A stretch of 64,000 bases of DNA from Chaenocephalus aceratus (taxonomy: Eukaryota > Chordata > Actinopteri > Perciformes > Channichthyidae), in assembly GCA_023974075.1 (NCBI GenBank), contig JAMFTG010000055.1:62001-126000 (forward strand). The letters are read 5' to 3'. Of this stretch, positions 12,301-22,363 are shown in pieces. Position 1 is the stretch's first letter, and every line of letters begins with the position of its first letter. The notes beneath the pieces are model-generated. The model was not told the origin of the DNA. It saw nothing but the letters and a program-made list of their open reading frames with translations, and searched no databases. Made by a program: the position numbers and the translations under genes.

Positions 12301-13818
12301 TGTAATTAAGTACAGTAACGAAGTATTTGTACTCAACTACTTCCCACCCTCCGGTTACATGTAATTTATCAGGATTTTGATCCAAGTATAGATCCTACAC
12401 ATCCACACCATCACCGAGTGAAGAAGTTTAGTCATTACTTCTACTTTTACCAGAGTATTTTAAACACGAGTATCTGTACTTCTACTTGAGTAAAGGATGT
12501 ACTTTGCCCTCTCTGCATGTCACCCTAACCCTTGTTTAGTTTCCGTACCGGTGATAGCGATGCTGATGCTGTTGTTGCTCCTCCTCCGTCTCCGGACTCG
12601 CACCAGTACAGCCCGGTGTCAGAGGGTAGGTGGTCCCCACGGTGCAGCACGCCCCCGAGGCTGTGGTCCCCACGGTGCAGCTCACCCCAGAGGCTGTGTT
12701 CCCCCAGCCAGAGCCACAGTCCCGGACTCCCCCTCCAAAAGTTTTCCTCTTCAACATCCAGTCGGTGCCGTTCAGCTGGTCCTCACAGCTCAGAGAGAAC
12801 GAGGTATACCTGAAGAACTGAGACTGGTCGGGACTCACCTGGAGACAGGCTGCATGGAGCGGAGGGGTAATAATAAAACATGGGAAACATAATAATCAGT
12901 GGCGGCTCCAGAGTGTTTGTGTTATCTATGGTAGGGTTAACCCATACAGTGGTGGGGTGAAGTCAGTATTTGCAATGTAATTACATACACGCTCCCCTTG
13001 ACAGTGAAACGCCCCGCGTGAGGTTTAGATTATTTCCCGTCTCAATCCAAATGGAACTGTATGAAATAAAAAGGCACATTTGTCTTGTAGTAAATAAAAA
13101 GGGCGACCTGGAGCCAATCCTGCACCTTCCCCACAGGAGAAAGAGTGACATGCTGAAAACCCAACCCCTGCACGGGGGGTCTGGGGGGATTCTCCCCCAG
13201 GTTTTTTTTTTAAATACTAACTAAAATACACGTTCTGGTGCTCTCTTGAGAAGAAAAATAAATACATCTATTACTACATATTTAAAAAAATGAATGCCAT
13301 TTTAGTTTTGTGTTACTTTGTTCTGAAAGCTGAACCTGCTGCTCCTCACAGAGAGAAGAGGGAAGAGGCTGTGAATTACTTTACATTGTGGATAAGGGTG
13401 GATAGCCCCCGTTGTTCTGTGTGTCAAAATGAAGACGGCCCACACACCTATCAATCATCAAACCGTGAGGTCTTATTTCATTACGTGTTGATTTCTGTCA
13501 ACACGTGAAGTCATGTGACGTGAAGTCATTGTTGAGGTAAATATTACCTCAACCTATTTCCTGAAAATGTGCATCAAAGCATCCCTTTTAGTTTAACGCT
13601 AACACGTGAAGAAGTGCGAGAGGGTGTGAAGACTTCAGATACTGAAACCCCTGAATAAGAACATTAATTAATAACAGAACGTCCTTCATGAACGGTTGGT
13701 TTTCATTTCAGATTTGAGTCGACGCAACAATGCTCTTATAAATATATTAAATAATAAAATCACACAGGTACAGTTTGTACTCACAGAGCATCAGGCAGAA
13801 CGGTGGTAGCTGCATCAT
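3265..13818 (-). CDS. Fc-receptor-like membrane protein with two Ig domains (gene model, possibly lesioned)
   Basis: Five exons can be placed: signal peptide 13785-13818, Ig domain 1 12549-12849, Ig domain 2 6990-7235, transmembrane 6154-6285 and cytoplasmic tail 3265-3320. Splice sites are GT/AG, and the exons other than the damaged domain 1 exon fit the phase-1 pattern of Ig receptors. A second signal exon of about 21 bp, usual in Fc receptor genes, is expected between 12850 and 13784 but I could not place it. Domain 1 starts VSPDQSQFFRY, a fish Fc-receptor-like signature. The tail is about 20 residues and shows no ITIM or ITAM, so signalling, if any, would need a partner chain. The protein would sit at the cell surface and could bind immunoglobulin by analogy with the family; ligand binding is not shown by the sequence. 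More than half of the roughly 10.5-kb span is tandem repeat in introns. Domain 1 carries frame lesions, so this may be a pseudogene or contain assembly errors. Confidence 0.65.
3545..6058. repeat. 72-bp minisatellite, about 35 copies, in the last intron
   Basis: The unit includes gggctataaaggaactacag, cacggtcacatgacttcacg and tcaccaccgctaagctaaag. It lies between the transmembrane and tail exons of the Fc-receptor-like gene. Units differ mainly at one position after the last block (gcgg, gagg or gtgg) and by isolated one-base indels. Each unit holds a CATGTG-type E-box and a TGACGTGA element (minus strand) that resembles a CRE/ATF half-palindrome. Two reverse-oriented units recur at 41308-41447. 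Confidence 0.97.
6154..6285 (-). CDS. Fc-receptor-like: transmembrane exon
   Basis: The acceptor ctccacag at 6286 and donor gtaaga below 6154 bound 132 bp in phase 1-1. The translation has a Ser/Pro/Ala stalk, then a hydrophobic helix containing LMCHLVVGTPFLLSTILLGL and the basic stop-transfer residues YRDRNR. There is no acidic or basic residue inside the helix, unlike Fc receptors that pair with the common gamma chain through a charged residue. Confidence 0.75.
6311..6393. repeat. (CCGA)n microsatellite
   Basis: About twenty CCGA tetramers, with one extra C near 6374, flanked by caatcaatcaa on both sides. It lies in the intron just upstream (minus sense) of the membrane exon. Confidence 0.97.
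6990..7235 (-). CDS. Fc-receptor-like: second Ig domain exon
   Basis: Exactly 82 codons in phase 1-1, with acceptor ctcctcag before 7235 and donor gtgagaac below 6990. The domain runs from DRPVLLKCP through SEVTLHCQAK and the K-SDEGLYSCSIP motif to SWLTVEG. The paired cysteines and the SDEGLYSC motif are those of the second domain of Fc receptors and FCRL proteins. Unlike domain 1, this exon is free of stops and frameshifts. Confidence 0.8.
7552..7565. promoter_or_regulatory. RFX X-box-like palindrome inside the transposon
   Basis: GTTTCCATGGTAAC is close to the RFX consensus palindrome GTTGCCATGGCAAC. A related ggtcaccatggaaac occurs in the second copy of the same element near 37435. No function is shown. 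Confidence 0.3.
7735..11925. repeat. 37-bp minisatellite, about 113 copies, inside the transposon
   Basis: The unit is gtagaaagtacaggtatttg plus agttcaacatgtaagaa. Variants are gtgagaa/gtaagaa, attagag/atttgag and tgtgttc/gagttc, arranged in blocks that repeat as higher-order groups between 7740 and 9500. Indels grow more frequent after about 10100. Short minus-strand open frames in this stretch are repeat artefacts. Confidence 0.97.
11926..12230. other. About 300-bp non-repeat block between the 37-bp array and the transposon end
   Basis: Unique-looking sequence starting gaaattgttggagtcggg and ending before tcaacaaaatgtaagaag. It is absent from the corresponding position of the copy at 35335-37660, so it is either an insertion in this copy or a deletion in the other. 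Short open frames on both strands have no recognisable similarity. Confidence 0.5.
12549..12849 (-). CDS. Fc-receptor-like: first Ig domain exon with frame lesions
   Basis: The acceptor tccatgcag precedes 12849 and a gtacgg donor follows 12549. Reading starts CLQVSPDQSQFFRYTSFSLS and goes through the first cysteine (SLSCE), TDWMLKR and CGSGWGN. A 33-bp stretch encoding SCTVGTTASG is then tandemly duplicated. The expected YPSDTGLYWCES motif, with the second cysteine, is present only in a different frame, one base off. The exon end fits phase 1 only if a second one-base shift is assumed in the GGAGGAGGAG run. The family is clear; whether the lesions are biological is not. Confidence 0.65.
12850..13784. 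other. Intron with transposon remnants
   Basis: The stretch at 13140-13230 (ctggggggattctcccccagg, then poly-T) matches the repeat into which the Rex3-like element inserted near 26280. The stretch at 13423-13480 (gtgtgtcaaaatgaagac, cacacctatcaatcatcaaa) matches 33173-33242. The small second signal exon of the Fc-receptor-like gene should lie here but I could not identify it with confidence. Confidence 0.5.
13785..13818 (-). CDS. Fc-receptor-like: start codon and signal peptide exon
   Basis: ATG at 13816-13818 opens MMQLPPFCLML, followed by the donor gtgagtac in phase 1. The short hydrophobic leader matches the first of the split signal exons of Fc receptor genes. Either of the two adjacent methionines could be used. 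Confidence 0.6.
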
Positions 13819-14282
13819 GTCGCTACACACACTGACGGACACACACACACTTCACTCACTTCCTCTGGAGAGACACACACTTTCTCTGTCACGTGTCATC
13901 GGGCTGCTGCTTGTGGGTTACCTCAAAATGCTGTTCCTCATTTTGCAGAAACACAGACTTTGATTCGATCACCTTAACGAAGGGATGTCCTTCAACACAA
14001 AACAAGCTTTAATGGATTTTTTTTAGAAAACGAATTTAAATCTAAGCTTCTTCTATAAACTAGCCTACTACACTTTACATTTTAACATTTGTACTTCTTA
14101 ATGTAACACTCATAATATACACAATCCGATATCACGGCAAGACGTGAACATGTGACGATTTACCATGCTGGGAGACGTGAAGATGTCACGATTTCGTCCC
14201 TTCAAACGTGACAGTTACACAGTATTGTTAACCCATGTTAACGTGTGGAGAGATAGCCGGAAATGCCAGGAAAATGCTCCCG

Positions 14283-14730
14283 ATGGTGTAAATACAGCCT
14301 ATCTACCGATTGGATCAAATATAAAAGTCAGCCGAATTAGTGTTGATACTGCAAGGAGACGTATTGTGCAAAATGAAATGTAAGATGTTGTTTAATTGCT
14401 GATATATTTATGATCCACGTCACGTTTTCAGTGTTGGCGGCAGTTCTCCTGTTTGCCTAGAAGTCTTCTCATCAGGGCTCTATAAATAGAGAACTACGGC
14501 AGATATGTAATATCTAATGCAGCCGAACCGTGTATTACAATGCTGTTATGTGATGACTTGCAAAGACAAAAGCAAGAGCACTCGGAATAAAGTATTTTCT
14601 TTTTAAAAAATGTTTTTAGATTTCACATCACATAAACACCATTTCCCAGCATGCATTGCGGCTAAAACCATCCAATCACCGAGCTGAGGTTCTTGCCTAC
14701 GTCTGTTTCCGGTTTCGTTTATGACCGATG
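14283..14730. repeat. Dispersed repeat, copy 1 (paired with 22364-22720)
   Basis: From gatggtgtaaatacagcct to gtctgtttccggt this stretch is nearly identical and in the same order as 22364-22720. The copy here has about 80 extra bases (14628-14700, including catttcccagcatgcattg). Words such as gatccacgtcacgtttt and cagatatgtaatat are shared. No coding capacity is seen. The short inverted motif taccatgctggg (14160-14171) recurs as cccagcatggta at 19490-19501. Confidence 0.8.
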
Positions 14731-14866
14731 TATTTTGTTATTCACACATTCCTTCACATTTACATTTTAATTTGCATTAAAGTATTTCGTGAGGCCTTCC
14801 AACATGTTTTTTAAATATAACTACGGTTGTAGTTGAAGAGTTTGTAAATTAACATGAACCGAAGCT

Positions 14867-14879
14867 GTTGCCTGGCAAC
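14867..14879. promoter_or_regulatory. Perfect palindromic RFX X-box
   Basis: GTTGCC-T-GGCAAC is a perfect inverted repeat matching the RFX-family X-box. A CRE-like TGACGT (minus strand of acgtca) lies about 10 bp to the right, near 14890. The site is about 1.05 kb upstream of the Fc-receptor-like start codon. Regulation of that gene is only a guess. Confidence 0.45.
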
Positions 14880-15559
14880 GCAATCGCACAACGTCACGTC
14901 CGTTAATTCCACATCCACACCATGATCCACACGCATGGATTAACATCGATTTAATACATTAATGTAGCCTTTGTTTCTGCTAACAGAGGGAGAGTAAAAA
15001 CAATAAGTGTGGCTTGATATTGAGTAAGAAAAAGGTTGATAGACGCTGTGAGAATGGGTCTGCAGAGAGACAACGGTCTGTTATCAGCAGCAGCCAGGGA
15101 GGAGAGAGTAGGCTTGTTTGAGACAAGCGAGACCTGCGCAGACCTGCGCAGTTGCGATCAACGTCTTGTTCGTGCGTTGCATGATGGTTAGTCATTTTGT
15201 CCGACTTGCTCTGGAGGCTCGCCCACATGAGACTTGGAAATCTCGCGGGACAAAGACGCCCGCAGCCTTGAGAGCGAGGCGAGGCGAGTTGGCGCAGTTG
15301 CTCTCCACGAGCTGCGGAAGCGAAATGCTTGATGGGAAACGGCTCGCTGGTATCTCGAGCTGAGCGCTCATTGGTGGGTTTTACCACGTGCTGCTGATGA
15401 AGCTCTCCCATTGGCTGGCTAAAGTTTGTTGTTGTTTTGTGTCAGTTCTACGTCGCCACATCCATTCCCATTTGTCATCATTGTTCCACAATGTTTATCA
15501 TCATGAAATTAATATCTATATATTTTATACTATACTGCTTAGCGTTTTCATACTTTATA
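14880..15559. other. GC-rich, CpG-rich intergenic segment
   Basis: The segment at 15105-15430 is markedly richer in CpG than its surroundings and contains inverted CCAAT motifs (cattggtggg, cccattggctgg). The word taggcttgtttgagac at 15109-15124 recurs inverted at 19352-19367, with the 45-bp array between them. It could be a transposon end or a promoter-like island. The open frames on both strands show no recognisable protein. Confidence 0.4.
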
Positions 15560-18500
15560 TATCTTAGCATATTCATACACACTGTTCATACTGCTCTCAG
15601 GCTGATATCTAGTGTATTAATACACACTGCTCATACTGCTCTCAGGCTGATATCTAGTGTATTCATACACACTGTTCATACTGCTCTCAGGCTGATATCT
15701 AGTGTATTAATACACACTGTTCATACTGCTCACAGGCTGATATCTAGTGTATTCATACACACTGTTCATACTGCTCTCAGGCTGATATCTAGTGTATTAA
15801 TACACACTGTTCATACTGCTCACAGGCTGATATCTAGTGTATTAATACACACTGTTCATACTGCTCACAGGCTGATATCTAGTGTATTAATACACACTGT
15901 TTCATACTGCTCTCAGGCTTATATCTAGTGTATTAATACACACTGTTCATACTGCTCACAGGCTGATATCTAGTTGTATTCATACACACTGTTCATACTG
16001 CTCTCAGGCTGATATCTAGTGTATTCACACACACTGTTTCATACTGCTCTCAGGCTGATATCTAGTGTATTATACAACACTGTTCATACTGCTTCTCAGG
16101 CTGATATCTAGTGTATTCATACACACTGTTCACCTGCTCTCAGGCTGATATCTAGTGTATTATACAACACTGTTCATACTGCTCACATGCTGATATCTAG
16201 TGTTACACTGTCATACTGCCTCAGGCTGATAGCTGTATTACATACTGTCATACTCTCAGCTGATATCTAGTGTAATTTATACACACTGTTCATACTGGCT
16301 CTACAAGGCTGATATCTAGTGTATTCATACACACTGTTCATACTGCTCACAGGCTGATATCTAGTGTATTATACACACTGTTCATACTGCTCTCAGGCTG
16401 ATATCTAGTGTATTAATACACACTGTTCATACTGCTCTCAGGCTGATATATAGTGTATTAATACACTGTTCATACTGCTCTCAGGCTGATATAGTGTATT
16501 AATACACACTGTTCATACTGCTCTCAGGCTGATATATAGTGTATTAATACACACTGTTCTACTGCTCTCAGGCTGATATATAGTGTATTAATACACACTG
16601 TTCATAGCTCTCAGGCTGATATCTAGGTATTAATACACACTGTTCATACTGCTCTCAGGCTGATATCTAGTGTATTAATACACACTGTTCATACTGCTCA
16701 CAGGCTGATATCTAGTGTATTAATACACACTGTTCATACTGCTCTCAGGCTGATATCTAGTGTATTAATACACACTGTTCATACTGCTCTCAGGCTGATA
16801 TCTAGTGTATTAATACACACTGTTCATACTGCTCTCAGGCTGATATCTAGTGTATTAATACACACTGTTCATACTGCTCTCAGGCTGATATCTAGTGTAT
16901 TAATACACACTGTTCATACTGCTCTCAGGCTGATATCTAGTGTATTAATACACACTGTTCATACTGCTCTCAGGCTGATATCTAGTGTATTAATACACAC
17001 TGTTCATACTGCTCTCAGGCTGATATCTAGTGTATTAATACACACTGTTCATACTGCTCTCAGGCTGATATCTAGTGTATTAATACACACTGTTCATACT
17101 GCTCTCAGGCTGATATCTAGTGTATTAATACACACTGTTCATACTGCTCTCAGGCTGATATCTAGTGTATTAATACACACTGTTCATACTGCTCTCAGGC
17201 TGATATCTAGTGTATTAATACACACTGTTCATACTGCTCTCAGGCTGATATCTAGTGTATTAATACACACTGTTCATACTGCTCTCAGGCTGATATCTAG
17301 TGTATTAATACACACTGTTCATACTGCTCTCAGGCTGATATCTAGTGTATTAATACACACTGTTTATACTGCTCTCAGGCTGATATCTAGTGTATTAATA
17401 CACACTGTTCATACTGCTCTCAGGCTGATATCTAGTGTATTAATACACACTGTTCATACTGCTCTCAGGCTGATATCTAGTGTATTAATACACACTGTTC
17501 ATACTGCTCTCAGGCTGATATCTAGTGTATTAATACACACTGTTCATACTGCTCTCAGGCTGATATCTAGTGTATTAATACACACTGTTCATACTGCTCT
17601 CAGGCTGATATCTAGTGTATTAATACACACTGTTCATAACTGCTCTCAGGCTGATATCTAGTGTATTAATACACACTGTTCATACTGCTCACAGGCTGAT
17701 ATCTAGTGTATTTATACACACTGTTCATACTGCTCTCAGGCTGATTATCTAGTGTATTAATACACACTGTTCATACTGCTCTCAGGCTGATATCTAGTGT
17801 ATTAATACACACTGTTCATACTGCTCTCAGGCTGATATCTAGTGTATTAATACACACTGTTCATACTGCTTCACAGGCTGATATCTAGTGTATTAATACA
17901 CACTGTTCATACTGCTCTCAGGCTGATATCTAGTGGTATTAATACACACTGTTCATACTGCTCTCAGGCTGATATCTAGTGTATTAATACACACTGTTCA
18001 TACTGCTCTCAGGCTGATATCTAGTGTATTAATACACACTGTTCATACTGCTCACAGGCTTATATCTAGTGTAATTAATACACACTGTTCATACTGCTCT
18101 CAGGCTGATATCTAGTGTATTAATACACACTGTTCATACTGCTCTCGGCTGATATCTAGTGTATTAATACACACTGTTCATACTGCTCTCAGCTGATATC
18201 TAGTGTATTATACACACTGTTCATACTGCTCTCAGGCTGATATCTAGTGTATTAATACAACACTGTTCATACTGCTCTCAGGCTGATATCTAGTGTATTA
18301 ATACACACTGTTCATACTCTCTCAGCTAACGTATCTACCTTGATAATTATCAGCTACTAGTTCATACTGCTCTCAGGCTGATATCTAGTGTATTAATACA
18401 CACTGTTTCATACTGCTCTCAGGCTGATATCTAGTGTATTAATACACACTGTTCATACTGCTCACAGGCTGATATCTAGTGTATTAATACACACTGTTCA

Positions 18501-18765
18501 TACTGCTCACAGGCTGATATCTAGTGTATTAATACACACTGTTCATACTGCTCACAGGCTGATAATCTAGTGTATTATACACACTGTTCATACTGCTCAC
18601 AGGCTGATATCTAGTGTATTAATACCACTGTTCATACTGCTCTCAGGCTGATATCTAGTGTATTAATACACACTGTTCATACTGCTCACAGGCTGATATC
18701 TAGTGTATTCATACACACTGTTCATACTGCTCTCAGGCTGATATCTAGTGTATTCATACCCCACT
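15560..18765. repeat. 45-bp minisatellite, about 71 copies
   Basis: The unit is catactgctctcaggctgat plus atctagtgtattaatacacactgtt. The period is 15 codons, so short frames with a repeating SVLIHTVHTALRLIS pattern appear; they are artefacts. From about 16640 to 17630 the units are almost identical. The ends are more variable, with ctcaca for ctctca and ttcata for ttaata. Degraded units occur at 16190-16310, and a foreign-looking insert is near 18315-18355. Confidence 0.97.
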
Positions 18766-19887
18766 GTTTATTCATCATTCAATTCATTATATGTTATCTG
18801 TAGATTTGGGTACATTACTTCCACTTCTCTGCTTGTTGCTCCTGGTTAGAAGCTAAACTGCATGTCGTTGTCTCAGTAACCTGTAATCTGTGCAATAACA
18901 AGTAAGTTTCTCTTTAAGTTAAACCAAATCATTAAAATAAAATCTATTGTAATGTAATGATTTGGTTTAACCTTATTTATTGAATACATCATTTAAAATG
19001 GCAAGATTAAATCAAATGACATCCATGTTGTACACATCATAAAGCTTAAAGTGGCAGCTAAAGAGTTAACACAGCAGCAGGTCTGTTCAGTTCAGCTCAT
19101 GAAGCTTCATGTGTGCGGATCTGAAGGACTGATCATTTGTAGCCTGTCCACCTATCAGTTTCAAACATTAAGAGGGAGGAGCATTTCTAATGCATCCACT
19201 TCATCTGCAACGAAAAAACGCCAACGCAATTTCCGCCATTGCAAACCCAGCCAGTCAAGCCGACTCCGAGTCCGAGCTGTCCGACTTAAGACGAGCTTTT
19301 TGACACCTCCCCCGGCTGCGATCGGCTACTCTCGAGGCGAGCCGCAATGTGTCTCAAACAAGCCTATCAGCAGAGCTGCCTGCACTGAGTGTGTGAGGAA
19401 GTCCATGGATTGGTCAATTTGGACCAATCAGCGGGGGCTTAACGTAACGGCTCCACGGATTGGATTTTGTTCCGGGTACGGTTGACATCCCAGCATGGTA
19501 AATCGTCACATGTTGCCGTGATACCGGGTTGAATATACATGATATGTTCCATGAAATAATGCAGTTTCTACTAATTCAACTCAGTATTTTAAAAAGGGTG
19601 TTGGCTCACTTGACACACTTCTACATTAAAAGGCTCTGAAAAGTAATTGTGACTGATACATCTCTTTTCAAATATGATTATGCTGTGAAACGAGTTATTC
19701 TGAATACTGACCCACTTTTCAAGTACAATCGGCTTCTAGTACTTCTTTACTTTCAGGACTTTTCCCATAGTATTTAAATACCGATTTACCCAATTTCTTA
19801 TTAAAAAAGTGTAAAAATGTTGTAATTAACTCACCAGGGGGCGCTGTTTTGCATTATCAGGTGTAAGATGAGTATGGTGTGGAATTA
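18766..19887. other. Intergenic, no gene seen
   Basis: AT-rich to 19050, then a CpG-richer block (19180-19490) holding the inverted partner (gtctcaaacaagccta) of the 15109 motif and, at its edge, cccagcatggtaaatcgtc, an inverted match to 14150-14172. The 144-residue plus-strand frame here lacks any recognisable domain and I do not call it a gene. Confidence 0.5.
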
Positions 19888-19994
19888 AAGGTCCCATGTC
19901 ATGCTTTTCTGGTTCTTACCCGTCCCCTTGTGTGTTATGAAGGTTTTTATGCATGTAAACGGTCTGCAAACCCTCAAAGTACACCCTGTAGAGC
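19888..19994. mobile_element. hAT-type MITE, left-end fragment
   Basis: Starts aaaggtcccatgtcatgc and runs to accctgtagag. The complementary right end, gacatgggacctttg, closes the element at 28925. This copy is cut off by another fragment starting caggggtatgcaac at 19996. Confidence 0.6.
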
Positions 19995-20939
19995 AGGGGT
20001 ATGCAACTAAAATTCAACGATGTCCAGTTAGAGAAAATGTCCCCATGCAAAGGTCCGGAACATCAAAATGTCTAAGTTGCTTTATGAAAGTAGTGTGATA
20101 TATATTGAAGTAGCTGTAGCTTCATCAACATCTGCATGTAATCAACAGCTGACTGCCAATCAAACAAAGAAAGTACAATTAAAAAACAACAATATCTATT
20201 GTCAATTAACATTAAATACTGTGGATATGTGTAATGTTCCTCTCGGGCTGCATTTACAAATAAAATAGAGAAGATAAATAAAATAGCTTTTGAAAATATG
20301 TGCATCTTTAAAGTGCTTAATTTTAAATAAATAAAATAAAGTGTAGCAGCAGCTTGAGTTTCCCTTTTTCTTTGTTAACCGTTTCACATCGTGACTCAAC
20401 AGTTTCAGACGATTATAGAACATATCAGTCTTTACACGTCATAACAATTGCACAGTTTTAAAGTTTCTCTTTCTCTCCCTCTTATATTGCAGTCCCTCTC
20501 TCACTTTGTTCTGTTCAGTGCGAGAATTGAGCTGGAGCTTGTTGTCCTGCCAGGAGTTTGTAAATCTGGGCTGAAATGGAGTCAGGGCCGTTCTCACACA
20601 CATGCAGGTGCTCATTGGTTACAGTGATGCAAACACAGGTATGGGGAAAAAAGAGAACTTTGCGAAGCAGAAAAAAACAGCGTAATTTACCATCTGACAA
20701 AGGCCTGTGCTATAATGCTTCAATTAACTGTTCTTTATCATATACTCAGATCAATAGGAGACAGAGACCTTAAGTTATAAATCAAGGGGTTTTATTATTA
20801 TTTACAGCAGGGGTGGGGAACCTTTTTCCTTTACATTTTTACAACATCCTGCGAGGGTCGTACAAATTATTGAACTCAACCTCTGCTTAAAAAAAACTAA
20901 AATCACAGCCCATTCATTTGGCCTTTCTTTCATGACTCA
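19995..20939. other. Intergenic with hAT-like terminal fragments
   Basis: Caggggtatgcaactaaa (19996) and caggggtggggaacctttt (20808) look like solitary hAT-type ends. The rest is AT-rich without a convincing gene. Confidence 0.4.
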
Positions 20940-21780
20940 CCAACACATCCTCACTCCCAGGTCGGCCTATGTTGACGTTATGTCAAGTCCCCTGCCGGCT
21001 TTTTCCAACGCAAGGGGGGGGGCCTTAGCGTCCATTTTCAACGCAAGGGGGGGGGCCTTAGCGTCCATTTTCAGCTTTCCGGGATGTCCATGTGCTTCTA
21101 TGGACGCTCATGGAAGCACGGCATTCGTTTGTGTCAACTGCCCTTAAAGGCAATGAAGACACTACACTACCCAGAATCCCCAGCTATCGTTTGGACTACG
21201 CCATGTGCTCTGTTTGACAAACCCCGTGATAGTCCTCAAGCTCTGTGATTGGAGAGTGTGCTCCGAGGGTTACCGAGCCTCGAACAGCACTTGAAATGGG
21301 ATGGAACCACGGCAGACTGTTCAAAACTGGATTTGAACGGGTCCACCGCGTCCCCCCCTCCCCCACCCCGTCCCCAGAACTACACATGCTGGCTATTCTG
21401 TTTCGCAACATGTTCTCTATGGCACGTCTCTACTGGGAGTTGTAGTTTTAAAAGACGTTTTCGTATTTCCCATAATAAGAAGTTGCCAGTATTAAACTGT
21501 GTACATCCCTGGAGGTTTAGGGGACAGGAAACACTCACATTTAAAACATATAATTAATAAATGGGTGAAAATTGCTGGTGCCCATAATGGGCAGTATTAA
21601 TATATATACCCACACGCCAGCTAAGGTCAGAAGAGCTTTATTAACAGCTGGATTTATGTTTGTGACCCCTCCTGTTGTTAATTGATTACATTACATTACA
21701 TTAATTGATAAGCCTGAAACATGCACTTGTCAAGGTTCAGAGGCACATTTTGCAAATATGGCAGTAGCCATCGATCAGCT

Positions 21781-21830
21781 TAAGATAAGATATACTTTAT
21801 TGATCCCAAGTTGGAACATTTGCGTTACAT
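21781..21830 (-). mobile_element. LINE 3'-end remnant
   Basis: On the minus strand the sequence reads gttccaacttgggatcaata and aagtatatcttatc, a 3' tail common to fish non-LTR elements. Only the last tens of bases are present. Confidence 0.4.
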
Positions 21831-22363
21831 CAGCATGTGTAACAGTTAAATATGCAGTGGTGTTTATTTGAAAATCATTTAGTATAATCACACAAATTCT
21901 GTGTTTTATATTTAACAATTCTGTGTTCTTTATTTATTGATTGTTCAATACCTGACAAGGCCGGAGATGAAATATCTGCATACATCATAAGAGTATAATA
22001 CATTATGTATAATATCAGTTAAAATAAGTGCTTCAACATAGTTAACATTGCTGGAGGTATGCACACATATTGATAGATGTCTTGTAATGCACTGTTGAGG
22101 AACCTGCGACCCAAGTTTTTCATTCAGTGCATAGTTGTGTAGGCCTATATATGATATGTCAATAAACCTTAGAACATCTTGAAATCTTGAACGGGATGTG
22201 CAAAATAGTCATTATATACAGTCTTTAATTAACTATTAGTAGAGAATAACGAGTAATGAATATACTTTATAGGGATCCTATTAATATCTAATAATAAAAA
22301 TAATGAAATTCAATAACATGCTTTAACCACCAGGTGTCTCTTTATATCATCTGTGCACCTTTA

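Larger units (their letters stand above)
7325..12510 (-). mobile_element. Non-autonomous DNA transposon with about 95-bp terminal inverted repeats, carrying a 37-bp array
   Basis: The left edge (cagagagggccaaagtacac, then ctttactcaagtagaagt) reappears in reverse complement at 12425-12515. Inner sequence near 12350 (cccaccctccggttacatg and the cttcgttactgtactt-type block) matches the copy at 35335-37660 in the opposite orientation. The family is a common fish repeat with repeated (a)agtacttttactcaag-like words; I cannot name it. It lies in the intron between Ig domains 1 and 2 of the Fc-receptor-like gene. No transposase frame is present. Confidence 0.65.

Noticed and set aside
14867..14900. 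Full MHC class II-type S-X-X2-Y promoter module
   Set aside because: Only the X-box and a CRE-like word are present. I found no matching Y box at the right spacing, so only the X-box is listed.
15437..18115. Plus-strand frames with 15-residue SVLIHTVHTALRLIS repeats
   Set aside because: Product of the 45-bp satellite. The frames end wherever an indel occurs.
1..18765. Possible CRISPR-like arrays
   Set aside because: Units are contiguous tandem repeats without unique spacers, and the window is vertebrate.
19051..19485. 144-codon plus-strand frame
   Set aside because: It is in a CpG-rich repeat-like block that has an inverted partner at 15.1 kb, and no recognisable domain was found.
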